A DNA stretch of 64,000 nt, from the NCBI GenBank assembly GCA_034520215.1, contig JAXHNR010000001.1, positions 1,478,560 through 1,542,559 on the forward strand, written 5' to 3'. Source of the DNA: Candidatus Krumholzibacteriota bacterium. Its GTDB lineage: Bacteria > Krumholzibacteriota > Krumholzibacteriia > Krumholzibacteriales > WJIX01. A model generated the notes under the pieces. It saw only the letters and a program-made list of their open reading frames with translations. It made no database searches and was not told the DNA's origin. Each line of letters begins with the position of its first letter. The stretch's first letter is position 1. Below are positions 54,492-62,261 of this stretch, piece after piece. Both the position numbers and the translations under genes were made by a program.

Positions 54492-56180
54492 CTATCTGAT
54501 TGCTTCGATAATTTCCCGGTATATCTGGGGGCTGGTAAAGTGCTTTGCCCGAATCGCTCCTGAAGGACAACTGCCCGCGCAATTACCGCATCCCCTGCAG
54601 ACAGCTTCATTCACAACACATACCCCCCTCTCGCCGTCGAATATGATAGCGCCGTAAGGACATATTTCCATGCATGTCTGACATCCCACGCAGAAATCCT
54701 CCAGAATTTCAGAAACTTTAACTTCGGGAACTATCTTTTTCCCCGGTATCAGACGCGCGGCAATTTTACCGCTTGCCGCCTGAGCCTGAAGCATCGATTC
54801 TGATATCCCGGCAGGACCGCGGCAGGCGCCCGTTATGAAGATTCCCTCTATCGAGGTCTCGACCGGGTTGAGCTGCTGGTGTTCCTCTTTGAAAAAACCT
54901 GTTTCGCTGAGAGGAATATTTAAAAGCTCCGCCAGGTTTTCAGTTCCCTTCCCGGCTTCCATGGCGGGAGACAGAATTACCATATCAACATCAGCTTCAT
55001 TCTTTTTCTTATCGATTTCTGTGTACTCTATGTGTGTGCCTTTTATCTTTACATCAGCGGTCCTTATAAACTCCGTTCCGCCTCCCCTGACCTCTTCAAA
55101 AAAGTCCTGATCCTGCTGATGAGGAAGACACAGGTCTCTGTAAAAATCCTTGATTTCAATTGAATCGGACTGCTTACGCAGGAAAGAGGCTAGTTTCAGC
55201 ATGTAATTACAGCATATCTGAGAGCAGTAGCCCTTTTCCTCCCTGCCCACACAGTGGATCAGCCCCACAGACTCCGGCTCCTTGCCGGATCTTAAGGTGA
55301 CCTTCCCTTCACTTTTGATCATATCCTCAATCTCAAGCGAGGTGTATACTTCATTATCTTTCTTGTATTTATATTGAGATAATTTAGCCGCATCGGTAAG
55401 TTCAAACCCCGTGGCGGCAACTATAGCTCCCACTGTAAATTCAGTTTCTGACCTGTCATCTCTTGAGCAGTTTAAACTGATCTCAAAATTACCGAAGAAT
55501 CCCACGGCGCTTTCAAGCTCGGTCTCGGTAAAAATATCTATGTTTTCATCTTTTATGACTTCTTCTATCTTCTTTCCAATAATATCAGAACTTCCTCCCT
55601 GACGCGGAAGAAGCTTCTTGAATTTCGCGGCTTTCCCGCCCAATTCGGCGCTCTTCTCCACCAGATATACTTTTCTTTTTTCTCCGGCTAAGGAAAGCGC
55701 GGTTTCAATCCCCGAAATTCCGCCTCCTATCACCAAGACATCGGGATTACTGTCGAGTTCTTTCTCAAAAAGTTCGGACTGCTTGAGCACTCTGCCGATA
55801 GCTCCCCGTATATACTGAATCGCCTTTCTTGTGGCTTTTTCCTTATCGGGAATCATCCACGCGCACTGCTCCCGGATATTTACCATCTTATACAAATAGG
55901 GATTTAAATTTGTCTTTTTACATATGTTGATGAATGTGGAGTCATGATCTCTCGGTGAGCAGGCGGCGACAACCAGATGTGAATATTCATTCTCCCTGAT
56001 CTCCCGTTCCAGATATTCTTTGCCTTCGTTGGAGCACAGAAGCTTGAAGCGCTTTACCACAAGCTCCTCATTCTGAAACGCCTCCAGAGAGGGCAAAGTA
56101 TCTATTATTGCATCGATCTCAATATTATCAGCGATATTGGGACCGCACTCACAGATATAAACACCTATCTTCGCGCTCAT
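54492..56180 (-). CDS. hdrA: HdrA/QmoB-like flavoprotein (copy 2)
   Basis: A 562-residue HdrA-type protein with an N-terminal domain (CECGPNIADN; NIREQCAWM), FAD domain (GGGISGIE near 155), and a C-terminal two-cluster ferredoxin (CVGCQTCMEICP; CRGCGNCAGSCP). Unlike copies 1 and 3 it lacks the inserted ferredoxin and the EC-x2-C motif (KKLLPRQGGSS at that place has no Cys). With a separate MvhD this resembles QmoB split into two genes. Its start overlaps the stop of copy 1 by 4 bases (ATGA). Confidence 0.9.
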   Translation of the reverse strand: MSAKIGVYICECGPNIADNIEIDAIIDTLPSLEAFQNEELVVKRFKLLCSNEGKEYLEREIRENEYSHLVVAACSPRDHDSTFINICKKTNLNPYLYKMVNIREQCAWMIPDKEKATRKAIQYIRGAIGRVLKQSELFEKELDSNPDVLVIGGGISGIETALSLAGEKRKVYLVEKSAELGGKAAKFKKLLPRQGGSSDIIGKKIEEVIKDENIDIFTETELESAVGFFGNFEISLNCSRDDRSETEFTVGAIVAATGFELTDAAKLSQYKYKKDNEVYTSLEIEDMIKSEGKVTLRSGKEPESVGLIHCVGREEKGYCSQICCNYMLKLASFLRKQSDSIEIKDFYRDLCLPHQQDQDFFEEVRGGGTEFIRTADVKIKGTHIEYTEIDKKKNEADVDMVILSPAMEAGKGTENLAELLNIPLSETGFFKEEHQQLNPVETSIEGIFITGACRGPAGISESMLQAQAASGKIAARLIPGKKIVPEVKVSEILEDFCVGCQTCMEICPYGAIIFDGERGVCVVNEAVCRGCGNCAGSCPSGAIRAKHFTSPQIYREIIEAIR

Positions 56181-57484
56181 TCTTTCACTTTCCCTTTTAT
56201 TTTATTAAGCGAAAGCGCTCTTCCAACGGCGGCTTCCGCCTGTATAACAGAATTCTGCATATCCTTAGGCCCTTCCGCGCAGCCAACGACAAAAATGCCG
56301 GGCCTTGATGTCTCCACGGTGCCTACATTTTCATTTCTTGTAAGAAAAAAACCTTTGCTGTCGAGTTCTATGCCAAGAATCCCGCCAAGCTCTTCCGACT
56401 CTTTAGTCGGAACCATCGCGTTTTCTAAAATAACCATATCCACACTCAGTGATTCCGGCGCTCCGTTTCCTTCGGCTAGATTCACCTTAATTTTACCACC
56501 ACTTTCCTTGATATTTACCTGTTGAGGTGAAGATTGAAAAATAAAGTTTCCACCCTCATCCTTTATCCTCTTATAGAAGTTCTGATATGTCTTTTTCGGC
56601 ATGCAGAGATCAGAATATATGTTATATACCTTCGCCTCCGGGAGCTTGCTCTTTATAAAATGAGAATACTTAAACGAATCCATGCAGCATATTCCCGAGC
56701 AATAACCGAGCTCTTCTCTGCCCACACAGTTTATAATCGCAACCGATTCGGGTGATTTCTCTCCGTCACGAAGCAGCAATTGGCCGGAAGTGGGACCGTT
56801 CGAAGCGAAGAGTCTTTCAAACTCCATCGATGTGTAAACACCCGGAAACTTTCCGTAGCCCAGATTTGAAAGTTTGCCGGCGTCGAACAAGTCGAATCCG
56901 GTAGCCACAATAATAGCCTTCACATTGACCTGAACTTCGCTGTTTTTTTCCGAAAAATCAATCGCTCCAAAAACGCAAGCCTCCGCGCAGGCATTACATT
57001 CCTTTTTACCACTGATATTCAGGCAGTGATCGGGATCGATAGCGGGAACATTCGGAAGTGATCCCTCGCAGGGCACATAAATGGCTTTCTTCTCCGTGAG
57101 GTTTTCCTCCCATTCATTCTTCAGCGTAACGGGGCAGGGCTCATAACACATTCCGCAGCCGATACAGTCTGTGAGGCTTACGTATCTTGCCTTTTTATCA
57201 ATCGTAACATTAAAATCCCCCGCTTCACCCTCAACATCTTTAACCTCACTTAAGGTCATTACATCGATATCGGGATTCTGAAGAATATCCTGCTGAATAG
57301 GAGCGATCATACAGGTTGAACACTCAAGATTTGGAAAACTGTCTTCATTCTTGATAGTATTCCCGCCCGTAATGGGAGATTTTTCGACAAGCAATACACT
57401 TTTACCCGCCTTCGCGAGGAGCAGGCTCGCCTCCATACCGGCTATTCCGGCTCCTATGATAAGAATTTTATCTTTATCGTTCAT
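56177..57484 (-). CDS. hdrA: HdrA/QmoA-like flavoprotein (copy 1)
   Basis: A 435-residue protein that starts directly at the FAD-binding GAGIAGME (residues 11-18), with no N-terminal HdrA domain. It keeps LECSTCMIAP and an inserted two-cluster ferredoxin (CIGCGMCYEPCP; CNACAEACVFG), and has no C-terminal ferredoxin. Size and layout match QmoA, the HdrA-like flavoprotein of the quinone-interacting oxidoreductase complex. It overlaps the QmoB-like gene by 4 bases, and mvhD copy 1 lies 50 bases upstream. No QmoC membrane subunit is encoded in the window. Confidence 0.9.
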   Translation of the reverse strand: MNDKDKILIIGAGIAGMEASLLLAKAGKSVLLVEKSPITGGNTIKNEDSFPNLECSTCMIAPIQQDILQNPDIDVMTLSEVKDVEGEAGDFNVTIDKKARYVSLTDCIGCGMCYEPCPVTLKNEWEENLTEKKAIYVPCEGSLPNVPAIDPDHCLNISGKKECNACAEACVFGAIDFSEKNSEVQVNVKAIIVATGFDLFDAGKLSNLGYGKFPGVYTSMEFERLFASNGPTSGQLLLRDGEKSPESVAIINCVGREELGYCSGICCMDSFKYSHFIKSKLPEAKVYNIYSDLCMPKKTYQNFYKRIKDEGGNFIFQSSPQQVNIKESGGKIKVNLAEGNGAPESLSVDMVILENAMVPTKESEELGGILGIELDSKGFFLTRNENVGTVETSRPGIFVVGCAEGPKDMQNSVIQAEAAVGRALSLNKIKGKVKE

Positions 57485-57534
57485 TTTATTAACTCTCGTT
57501 TTTCAGTCCGTCTTATCTTCTCCCATGACACGCG

Positions 57535-57972
57535 CTAAATATACGGATTGCCGCTTAAGGGATTAGGACCGATATTTCTGATTTTCTCAGTAAAATCATT
57601 GACAACTTCGGCATACCTGTTCCCTTCAGATGCCGATATCCAGGATAACTGAACCCTTTCCGGATCGAGCTTAAGGGTTTTCATTATATCTTTCAGCAGG
57701 GCGTACCTTCTCCTGGTATAGTAATTTCCCTTGTCGTAATGGCAGTCCCCCGGATGGCATCCTCCGATCAATATTCCGTCGGCCCCGTTGAAAAATGTCG
57801 TCAGAATCATATTAGAATCGATCCTGCTCGAACACATCACTCTGATAACCGTAAAATCAGGAGAAATCTCGAGTTTCGAGGAACCAGCCATGTCCGCGGC
57901 GGCGTAAGTGCACCAGTTACACAGATATCCAACTATCTTGGGTGTAAACTTCTCTTTTACATCGGATTTCAT
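57535..57972 (-). CDS. mvhD: MvhD-type [2Fe-2S] electron-transfer subunit (copy 1)
   Basis: MvhD-like protein of 145 residues (149 if the ATG at 57984 is used) with CNWCTYAAAD, RVMCSSRIDS and GCHPGDCHY. First gene of the HdrA/FrhB-like block, 79 bases after tusA. No hydrogenase next to it. A small dyad CCATTCTAATGG overlaps the upstream ATG at 57984, so the start could be affected by structure. The choice of 57972 is tentative because neither start has a good ribosome site. Confidence 0.9.
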   Translation of the reverse strand: MKSDVKEKFTPKIVGYLCNWCTYAAADMAGSSKLEISPDFTVIRVMCSSRIDSNMILTTFFNGADGILIGGCHPGDCHYDKGNYYTRRRYALLKDIMKTLKLDPERVQLSWISASEGNRYAEVVNDFTEKIRNIGPNPLSGNPYI

Positions 57973-58063
57973 TCGATATTCCATTCTAATGGCAATCCAT
58001 TTGCAACTCAGTTAATTACATGTTAATACTACTCGCTTAACATCATTTCAGACAGATTATCAG

Positions 58064-58288
58064 CTAAATCTGTATCTGCGCGGAATGTTTACCCTCTCCG
58101 TCGGTTGTACACATAAGCAGAGTTTTGCCGGTCTTTTCACACCAGGCCTTTATGTCATCGGGAAAAGATGAGCAATCCGCGACAACTTCCAGTGTATCTC
58201 CCTCTGAAAGCTGAGGCAGCATTGTGGCAACCTTCAAAATCGGTTGGGGACATTTCATTCCGAGAGCGTCGAGTTTCTTTACAGCCAT
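58064..58288 (-). CDS. tusA: TusA-like sulfur carrier
   Basis: A 74-residue protein with the SirA/TusA fold signature LDALGMKCPQPILKV; Cys13 of the CPxP motif is the persulfide carrier. AAGGAGG precedes the ATG at 5-base spacing. Genomic context with a DsrE-like protein and HdrA/MvhD genes recalls sulfur-trafficking operons, rather than the tRNA-thiolation role alone. No rhodanese or DsrAB gene is present in the window. Separated from the dsrE-like gene by a 93-bp gap with a strong hairpin. Confidence 0.92.
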   Translation of the reverse strand: MAVKKLDALGMKCPQPILKVATMLPQLSEGDTLEVVADCSSFPDDIKAWCEKTGKTLLMCTTDGEGKHSAQIQI

Positions 58289-58328
58289 TCTATCCTCCTT
58301 GTTGTTAATAATGCCTTTTTAACTGAGA

Positions 58329-58361
58329 CGGCCGGAGCCCGCGGGATTCAATCCGCGGCCG
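58329..58361 (-). other. Strong hairpin between dsrE-like and tusA genes
   Basis: Nested inverted repeats: outer CGGCCG/CGGCCG and inner CCGCGG-AT/AT-C-CCGCGG. On the minus strand no T-run follows, so it is more likely an RNA-processing or stability element than a terminator. It could set different levels for the genes before and after it. Confidence 0.45.
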
Positions 58362-58381
58362 AACCGTCACTCACTAACGAT

Positions 58382-58741
58382 TTAAAAAGAAAACGTTAAA
58401 GTCGCGTCTTTTGATTCATTTATAAATGTTGTCGCGCCGACAACTTCTGTTCCTTCCGCCAGATCATCTTCCGTAAAGTCATGGACGTCAAATGCCAGTT
58501 CACATACCATGAGACGGCCACCAAGAGCGAGCAGACTGTCGAACATATCCTCAAGATCGGGCAATGCCTCTGCCTTCTCATTTAATTCTTTTATGGCTCC
58601 CTTCTTCATTGCGGGGGATCCTCCGGGAGTGAAGAAAATAATAACATCATCACCGCTCGCGGCGGCCGATGATCCCAAAATGAAGGGGGGATACACGTTC
58701 TTAGGTTCAGAACCATTTACCGTAATAGCAACTTTCGCCAT
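58382..58741 (-). CDS. DsrE-like sulfur-relay family protein
   Basis: A 119-residue DsrE-family protein: an N-terminal KVAITVNGSEPKNVYPPF strand-loop, and a conserved MVCELAFDVHDF motif near residue 78 with the putative active Cys. This resembles DsrE2/DsrE-like proteins that exchange persulfide with TusA. Encoded between the korC and tusA genes. Without DsrF or DsrH partners it is not the canonical DsrEFH complex. A membrane-bound DsrE2 type can be excluded, as there is no membrane helix. Confidence 0.85.
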   Translation of the reverse strand: MAKVAITVNGSEPKNVYPPFILGSSAAASGDDVIIFFTPGGSPAMKKGAIKELNEKAEALPDLEDMFDSLLALGGRLMVCELAFDVHDFTEDDLAEGTEVVGATTFINESKDATLTFSF

Positions 58742-58816
58742 TTTTTCCTACTCCTTTTTTTTTAGATCTATAAAATTCCGCCCATTAACTCACTGCTTCC
58801 GGCGGCGGAATCTCAA

Positions 58817-59353
58817 CTAACTGTCCTCTTTCATCTTCAGCCCGTACTCATAACCCTTGTGAAAGGCCTTGATATTTTTATCAATAAATCTCTCGGGAAC
58901 AAGACTGGGAATGGTCTTTTCCATAGCTTCAAGCGAGACAACTCCAGTTGTTGCCGTTACAAAACCGAGCATAACCACATTCGCGAATATCCGGTTGCCG
59001 AACTTCTCGGCAATTCGTGTCGCGGGAATAGCAATAACCCTCTTTTTCGTCTTTGGTTTAACGAGATCCTCATCGATTATGAGCAGGCCGTCATCTTTAA
59101 CCTCAGGCTCGAACTTATCACAAGCCTCCTGAGACATTACCATAAGATAGTCCGTGCCGACAACGTACGGGTAGAGTATCTTCTCGTCCGATACAACCAG
59201 TTGTGAACTGCAGGCCCCTCCCCTGGCTTCAGGTCCGAAAGACTGGCTCATAGTGGAAAACCCGCCGTCATAGATAGAAGCCGCCTTTCCGACAATGATC
59301 CCCGATCTTATTATTCCCTGTCCGCCGAATCCCGCGAATCTGATTTCAACCAT
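58817..59353 (-). CDS. korC: 2-oxoacid:ferredoxin oxidoreductase gamma subunit
   Basis: A 178-residue gamma subunit with the N-terminal GFGGQGI motif (residues 8-14) and SFGPEARGGACSSQLVVSD near 38-57, both standard for KorC/PorG proteins. The only gamma subunit in the cluster, it must serve whatever alpha-beta complexes form from the two alpha and two beta genes upstream. KorB-like gene copy 2 ends 35 bases upstream. Confidence 0.95.
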   Translation of the reverse strand: MVEIRFAGFGGQGIIRSGIIVGKAASIYDGGFSTMSQSFGPEARGGACSSQLVVSDEKILYPYVVGTDYLMVMSQEACDKFEPEVKDDGLLIIDEDLVKPKTKKRVIAIPATRIAEKFGNRIFANVVMLGFVTATTGVVSLEAMEKTIPSLVPERFIDKNIKAFHKGYEYGLKMKEDS

Positions 59354-59388
59354 TTAAACTGACTCTCTGCTAAACATTAAAAATAAAA

Positions 59389-60129
59389 CTATTCTACTTC
59401 TATCTTAACAAAATCATCGCCCAGCACTTTACTGTGCTGTTTGTTATATGCTTCAATAAATGAATCTCTTTGGGCGCTGTAGAAATTTCCAACGATTATT
59501 TTTTTGCTTTCTTCAATTTGCACGTTAAGAGTATCTTCATCATTTTTAACTTCTGAATGACTGTGGTAAAATTCAAGAAGATCCGGAGTCGATGTAATAA
59601 CATCAATCAGCGACAGCCCCATTCTCTGTAGACCCGCGGAAATAGAATCTGTCAATTCACCGCCGTGAAGCGCCGTCCATCTGGACACGTTAACACAGCC
59701 GCATGACCTCGCCATATGCGGAATATTCAACGGTTTCTCGAACGTTGAATATGGAGAATAGGAGGAAACCGTCGCCGCGTCAACCGGGGCTTTTTCCCCC
59801 GCCACCTGCCGGTAGATATAATCATTAACGCAGATTACAACCATATCCATATTTCTTCTGCAGGAATGTACAAGGTGATTCCCGCCTAAAGTAGCTATAT
59901 CTCCAATTAAAACAACCGGTTTTAATTTTGGGTTTGCGAGCTTCATTCCCGTCGCGTAGGGAATCGCCCTCCCCCTCGATGTGTGAAAGAGATCCGCACC
60001 TAAGAAATCCACAACCTCGGGGCTGTAGGCGATATCAGTAACCAGAGATATTTTCTGTCTTTCCACTCCGGCCTTATCTATAGCTTTATCAATTGCTTCT
60101 ATTATCTTATCCATATTTCTTCCCGTCAT
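59389..60129 (-). CDS. Degenerate 2-oxoacid oxidoreductase beta-type subunit
   Basis: A 246-residue KorB paralog. The core is clearly homologous (FHTSRGRAIPYATGMKLANP; GGNHLVHSCRRN). However, the N-terminal CPGCG motif is missing, the central Cys of the beta subunit is replaced (VTDIAYSPEVV), the PC near residue 185 is absent, and the thiamine-diphosphate motif GDGDLSAIGG has shrunk to GDIATLGG. It thus lacks the four Cys that hold the beta-subunit [4Fe-4S] cluster and the canonical ThDP-Mg site. Start ATG overlaps the alpha gene stop (ATGA) or begins at 60114 after GGGAAG. Probably structural or regulatory, or specialised. Confidence 0.85.
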   Translation of the reverse strand: MTGRNMDKIIEAIDKAIDKAGVERQKISLVTDIAYSPEVVDFLGADLFHTSRGRAIPYATGMKLANPKLKPVVLIGDIATLGGNHLVHSCRRNMDMVVICVNDYIYRQVAGEKAPVDAATVSSYSPYSTFEKPLNIPHMARSCGCVNVSRWTALHGGELTDSISAGLQRMGLSLIDVITSTPDLLEFYHSHSEVKNDEDTLNVQIEESKKIIVGNFYSAQRDSFIEAYNKQHSKVLGDDFVKIEVE

Positions 60130-61406
60130 TTACTATATTTTTCTTCCAGGCTTTCTCCAAAAACCGAAAGTTCCATACTTGTGGTATATTCACGAAGACC
60201 TTTATAACGTTTCTTCTCCGCGGCCGCTTCTTTTATAGCCCGGTATATATCATCAGGATCGTGCACTGAGGCTCCTCCGTGAGGAACCAGAGTAACATTT
60301 GTTTTCCCCCTGCTGCATCTATCCACTTCAAAGGCGATCTGGCCGTAATTCACCTCGGCGACAACAAAACCTTTTACACGTTCGGCCAGTTCGGTGATCT
60401 TTTCATCCGGAAAAGGCCAGACTGTTATCAGGCGCAGTATGCCGACCTTCAATCCGTCTTTCCTCGCTAGTTCGACAGCTCTATAGGCAACCCTTGAAAT
60501 TATTCCGTATGAGACGACTATGATATCGGCGTCCTCAAGATTCTCTTCACCGAGTTCGATTATTTCCTCTTTGTTTTTTATTATCTTTTCAACGAGGTAT
60601 CTATTTGTTGACTTTTTATCTATAACTTCCGCGCTGTCAAGATCGGGAAGTTTCTTTTTATTCAATAAAGGATGTCCATTCTCACCATGAGTCAAACCGG
60701 TTATATACATCTTATATCCGTCTCCGGCTTTTGCCATTGGGGGCACAAGTGATTTATCTCTCTTAAAGGGTTTGTAGTTTTCTTTTTTACCCTTGAAAAA
60801 GCGCCTGGGTTCTATATCTATCTCCGATGCCTCGGGTATGACGACTTTCTCTGTCATGTGCCCTATACATTCGTCGGCCATAACCATCACAGGCACGCGG
60901 TAACGCTCTGCAAGATTGAAAGCCTTTATAGTAAAATCGAACCCCTCCTGAGGAGAATCGGGCGCGAGGGCGATCACTTCATAATCTCCGTTCGAGCCCC
61001 ACCTGGCCTGCATCATATCGGCCTGCCCCGTGCTGGTAGGAACTCCAGTTGACGGCCCGCCGCGCTGGACATTGATGATCACGAAAGGTGTCTCGGTAGC
61101 GGCTCCATGCCCGATATTTTCCATCATAAGAGAAAACCCGGGGCCGGAGGTAATAGTCATCGACTTCTGTCCTCCCCAGGAAGCCCCGAGCACAGAGGCA
61201 ATCGAGCCAAGTTCATCTTCTATCTGAATAAAGCGGGCCCCTACCTGAGGAGCTTTTCTCGCGAAGGCCTCCGCCGCGGCGGTAGAGGGAGTAATCGGAT
61301 ATCCTCCCAGAAATTTACATCCCGCGGCCAGGGCTCCGTAGGCAATCGCGACATCTCCATCTATATAATACGTTCCAGTAAGTACGTCACGCGGATCTGC
61401 TTTCAC
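60126..61406 (-). CDS. korA: 2-oxoacid:ferredoxin oxidoreductase alpha subunit (canonical)
   Basis: A 426-residue alpha subunit with TGTYYIDGDVAIAYGALAAG at the start, the conserved GGYPITPST motif near residue 35 (Thr contacts substrate/ThDP in relatives), IEDELGSI, RGGPSTGVPTSTGQAD near 115, and the C-terminal VVAEVNYGQ. GTG start at 61406 overlaps the preceding stop (GTGA). All expected alpha motifs are intact, whereas its direct partner downstream is the degenerate beta. Likely acts on 2-oxoglutarate given the fumarate reductase and succinyl-CoA synthetase neighbours; specificity is inferred from context. Confidence 0.94.
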   Translation of the reverse strand: MKADPRDVLTGTYYIDGDVAIAYGALAAGCKFLGGYPITPSTAAAEAFARKAPQVGARFIQIEDELGSIASVLGASWGGQKSMTITSGPGFSLMMENIGHGAATETPFVIINVQRGGPSTGVPTSTGQADMMQARWGSNGDYEVIALAPDSPQEGFDFTIKAFNLAERYRVPVMVMADECIGHMTEKVVIPEASEIDIEPRRFFKGKKENYKPFKRDKSLVPPMAKAGDGYKMYITGLTHGENGHPLLNKKKLPDLDSAEVIDKKSTNRYLVEKIIKNKEEIIELGEENLEDADIIVVSYGIISRVAYRAVELARKDGLKVGILRLITVWPFPDEKITELAERVKGFVVAEVNYGQIAFEVDRCSRGKTNVTLVPHGGASVHDPDDIYRAIKEAAAEKKRYKGLREYTTSMELSVFGESLEEKYSK

Positions 61407-62260
61407 TCTTCGTCCCCCTCCCCGCCTTTTCCGTGTTCTTCTTTCCAGCTTTTCAGAGACTCGCTGAAAGTCGGTCTCTCTCTGTCTATAAATTTCCCGA
61501 TAATAATTTCCTCCTGATATCCAATATCGAGGTTCTCTGTCGGCTCCCCGTGCTTGATAACAGAATTATCGTAATAGAATTTCATCATATTCAGTCCGTC
61601 GCCAAGTCTGTTGATTCTCGAATAATACATCGCGCAGGGTGCTATTACTTCGACAAAGGAAAATCCGGGTTTATTCAAGGCTTCAATTATTGATTCCTTC
61701 ATTCTGCGCATGTGCAGAGCCGTCCACCTCGCGACATACACAGCTCCGGCTGCTTCAACTACACGCGGAATATTTACAGGAGCTTCGAAATTTCCGAAAG
61801 GTGATGTTGTAGTATAAGCTGGGTTGGGAGTCGTGGGGGCGACCTGGCCTCCGGTCATGGCGTAAATGAAATTATTAACGCATATAACAGTTATATCTAT
61901 ATTTCTTCTCGCGGCATGTATCAGATGGTTCCCTCCGATAGCGGAAAGATCGCCGTCGCCGGATATAACCACTACCTTCAGTTCGGGATTACCGAGTTTT
62001 ACGCCCGTCGCGTATGCTATCCCTCTCCCGTGGGTTGTATGAAACGAGTCAGTTTTGATATAGCCGGCGGCTCTTCCGGTACATCCGATACCGGAGACGA
62101 CACAAAGTTCGTCCAGATCGTAATTGAGTTTCTGAACCGCTTCAGCGAACGCGCTTACGGCGTTGCCGATTCCGCATCCCGGGCACCAGATATGGGGAAT
62201 CCGGTCCATACGGAGTAATTTTTCCATTGGGTGTTTTTCTTTCTTCAGACTCGATTTCAT
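61403..62260 (-). CDS. korB: 2-oxoacid:ferredoxin oxidoreductase beta subunit (canonical)
   Basis: A 285-residue ThDP and [4Fe-4S] subunit. It has CPGCG (Cys26, Cys29), SGIGCTGR, the ThDP-Mg motif GDGDLSAIGGNH near residue 105 and IAPC near 205, so all four cluster cysteines and the cofactor site are present. It would decarboxylate or synthesise a 2-oxoacid, most plausibly 2-oxoglutarate from succinyl-CoA and CO2 with reduced ferredoxin. It follows the divergent alpha gene by one base and overlaps the canonical alpha gene by 4 bases. Confidence 0.95.
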   Translation of the reverse strand: MKSSLKKEKHPMEKLLRMDRIPHIWCPGCGIGNAVSAFAEAVQKLNYDLDELCVVSGIGCTGRAAGYIKTDSFHTTHGRGIAYATGVKLGNPELKVVVISGDGDLSAIGGNHLIHAARRNIDITVICVNNFIYAMTGGQVAPTTPNPAYTTTSPFGNFEAPVNIPRVVEAAGAVYVARWTALHMRRMKESIIEALNKPGFSFVEVIAPCAMYYSRINRLGDGLNMMKFYYDNSVIKHGEPTENLDIGYQEEIIIGKFIDRERPTFSESLKSWKEEHGKGGEGDEE

Positions 62261-62261
62261 A

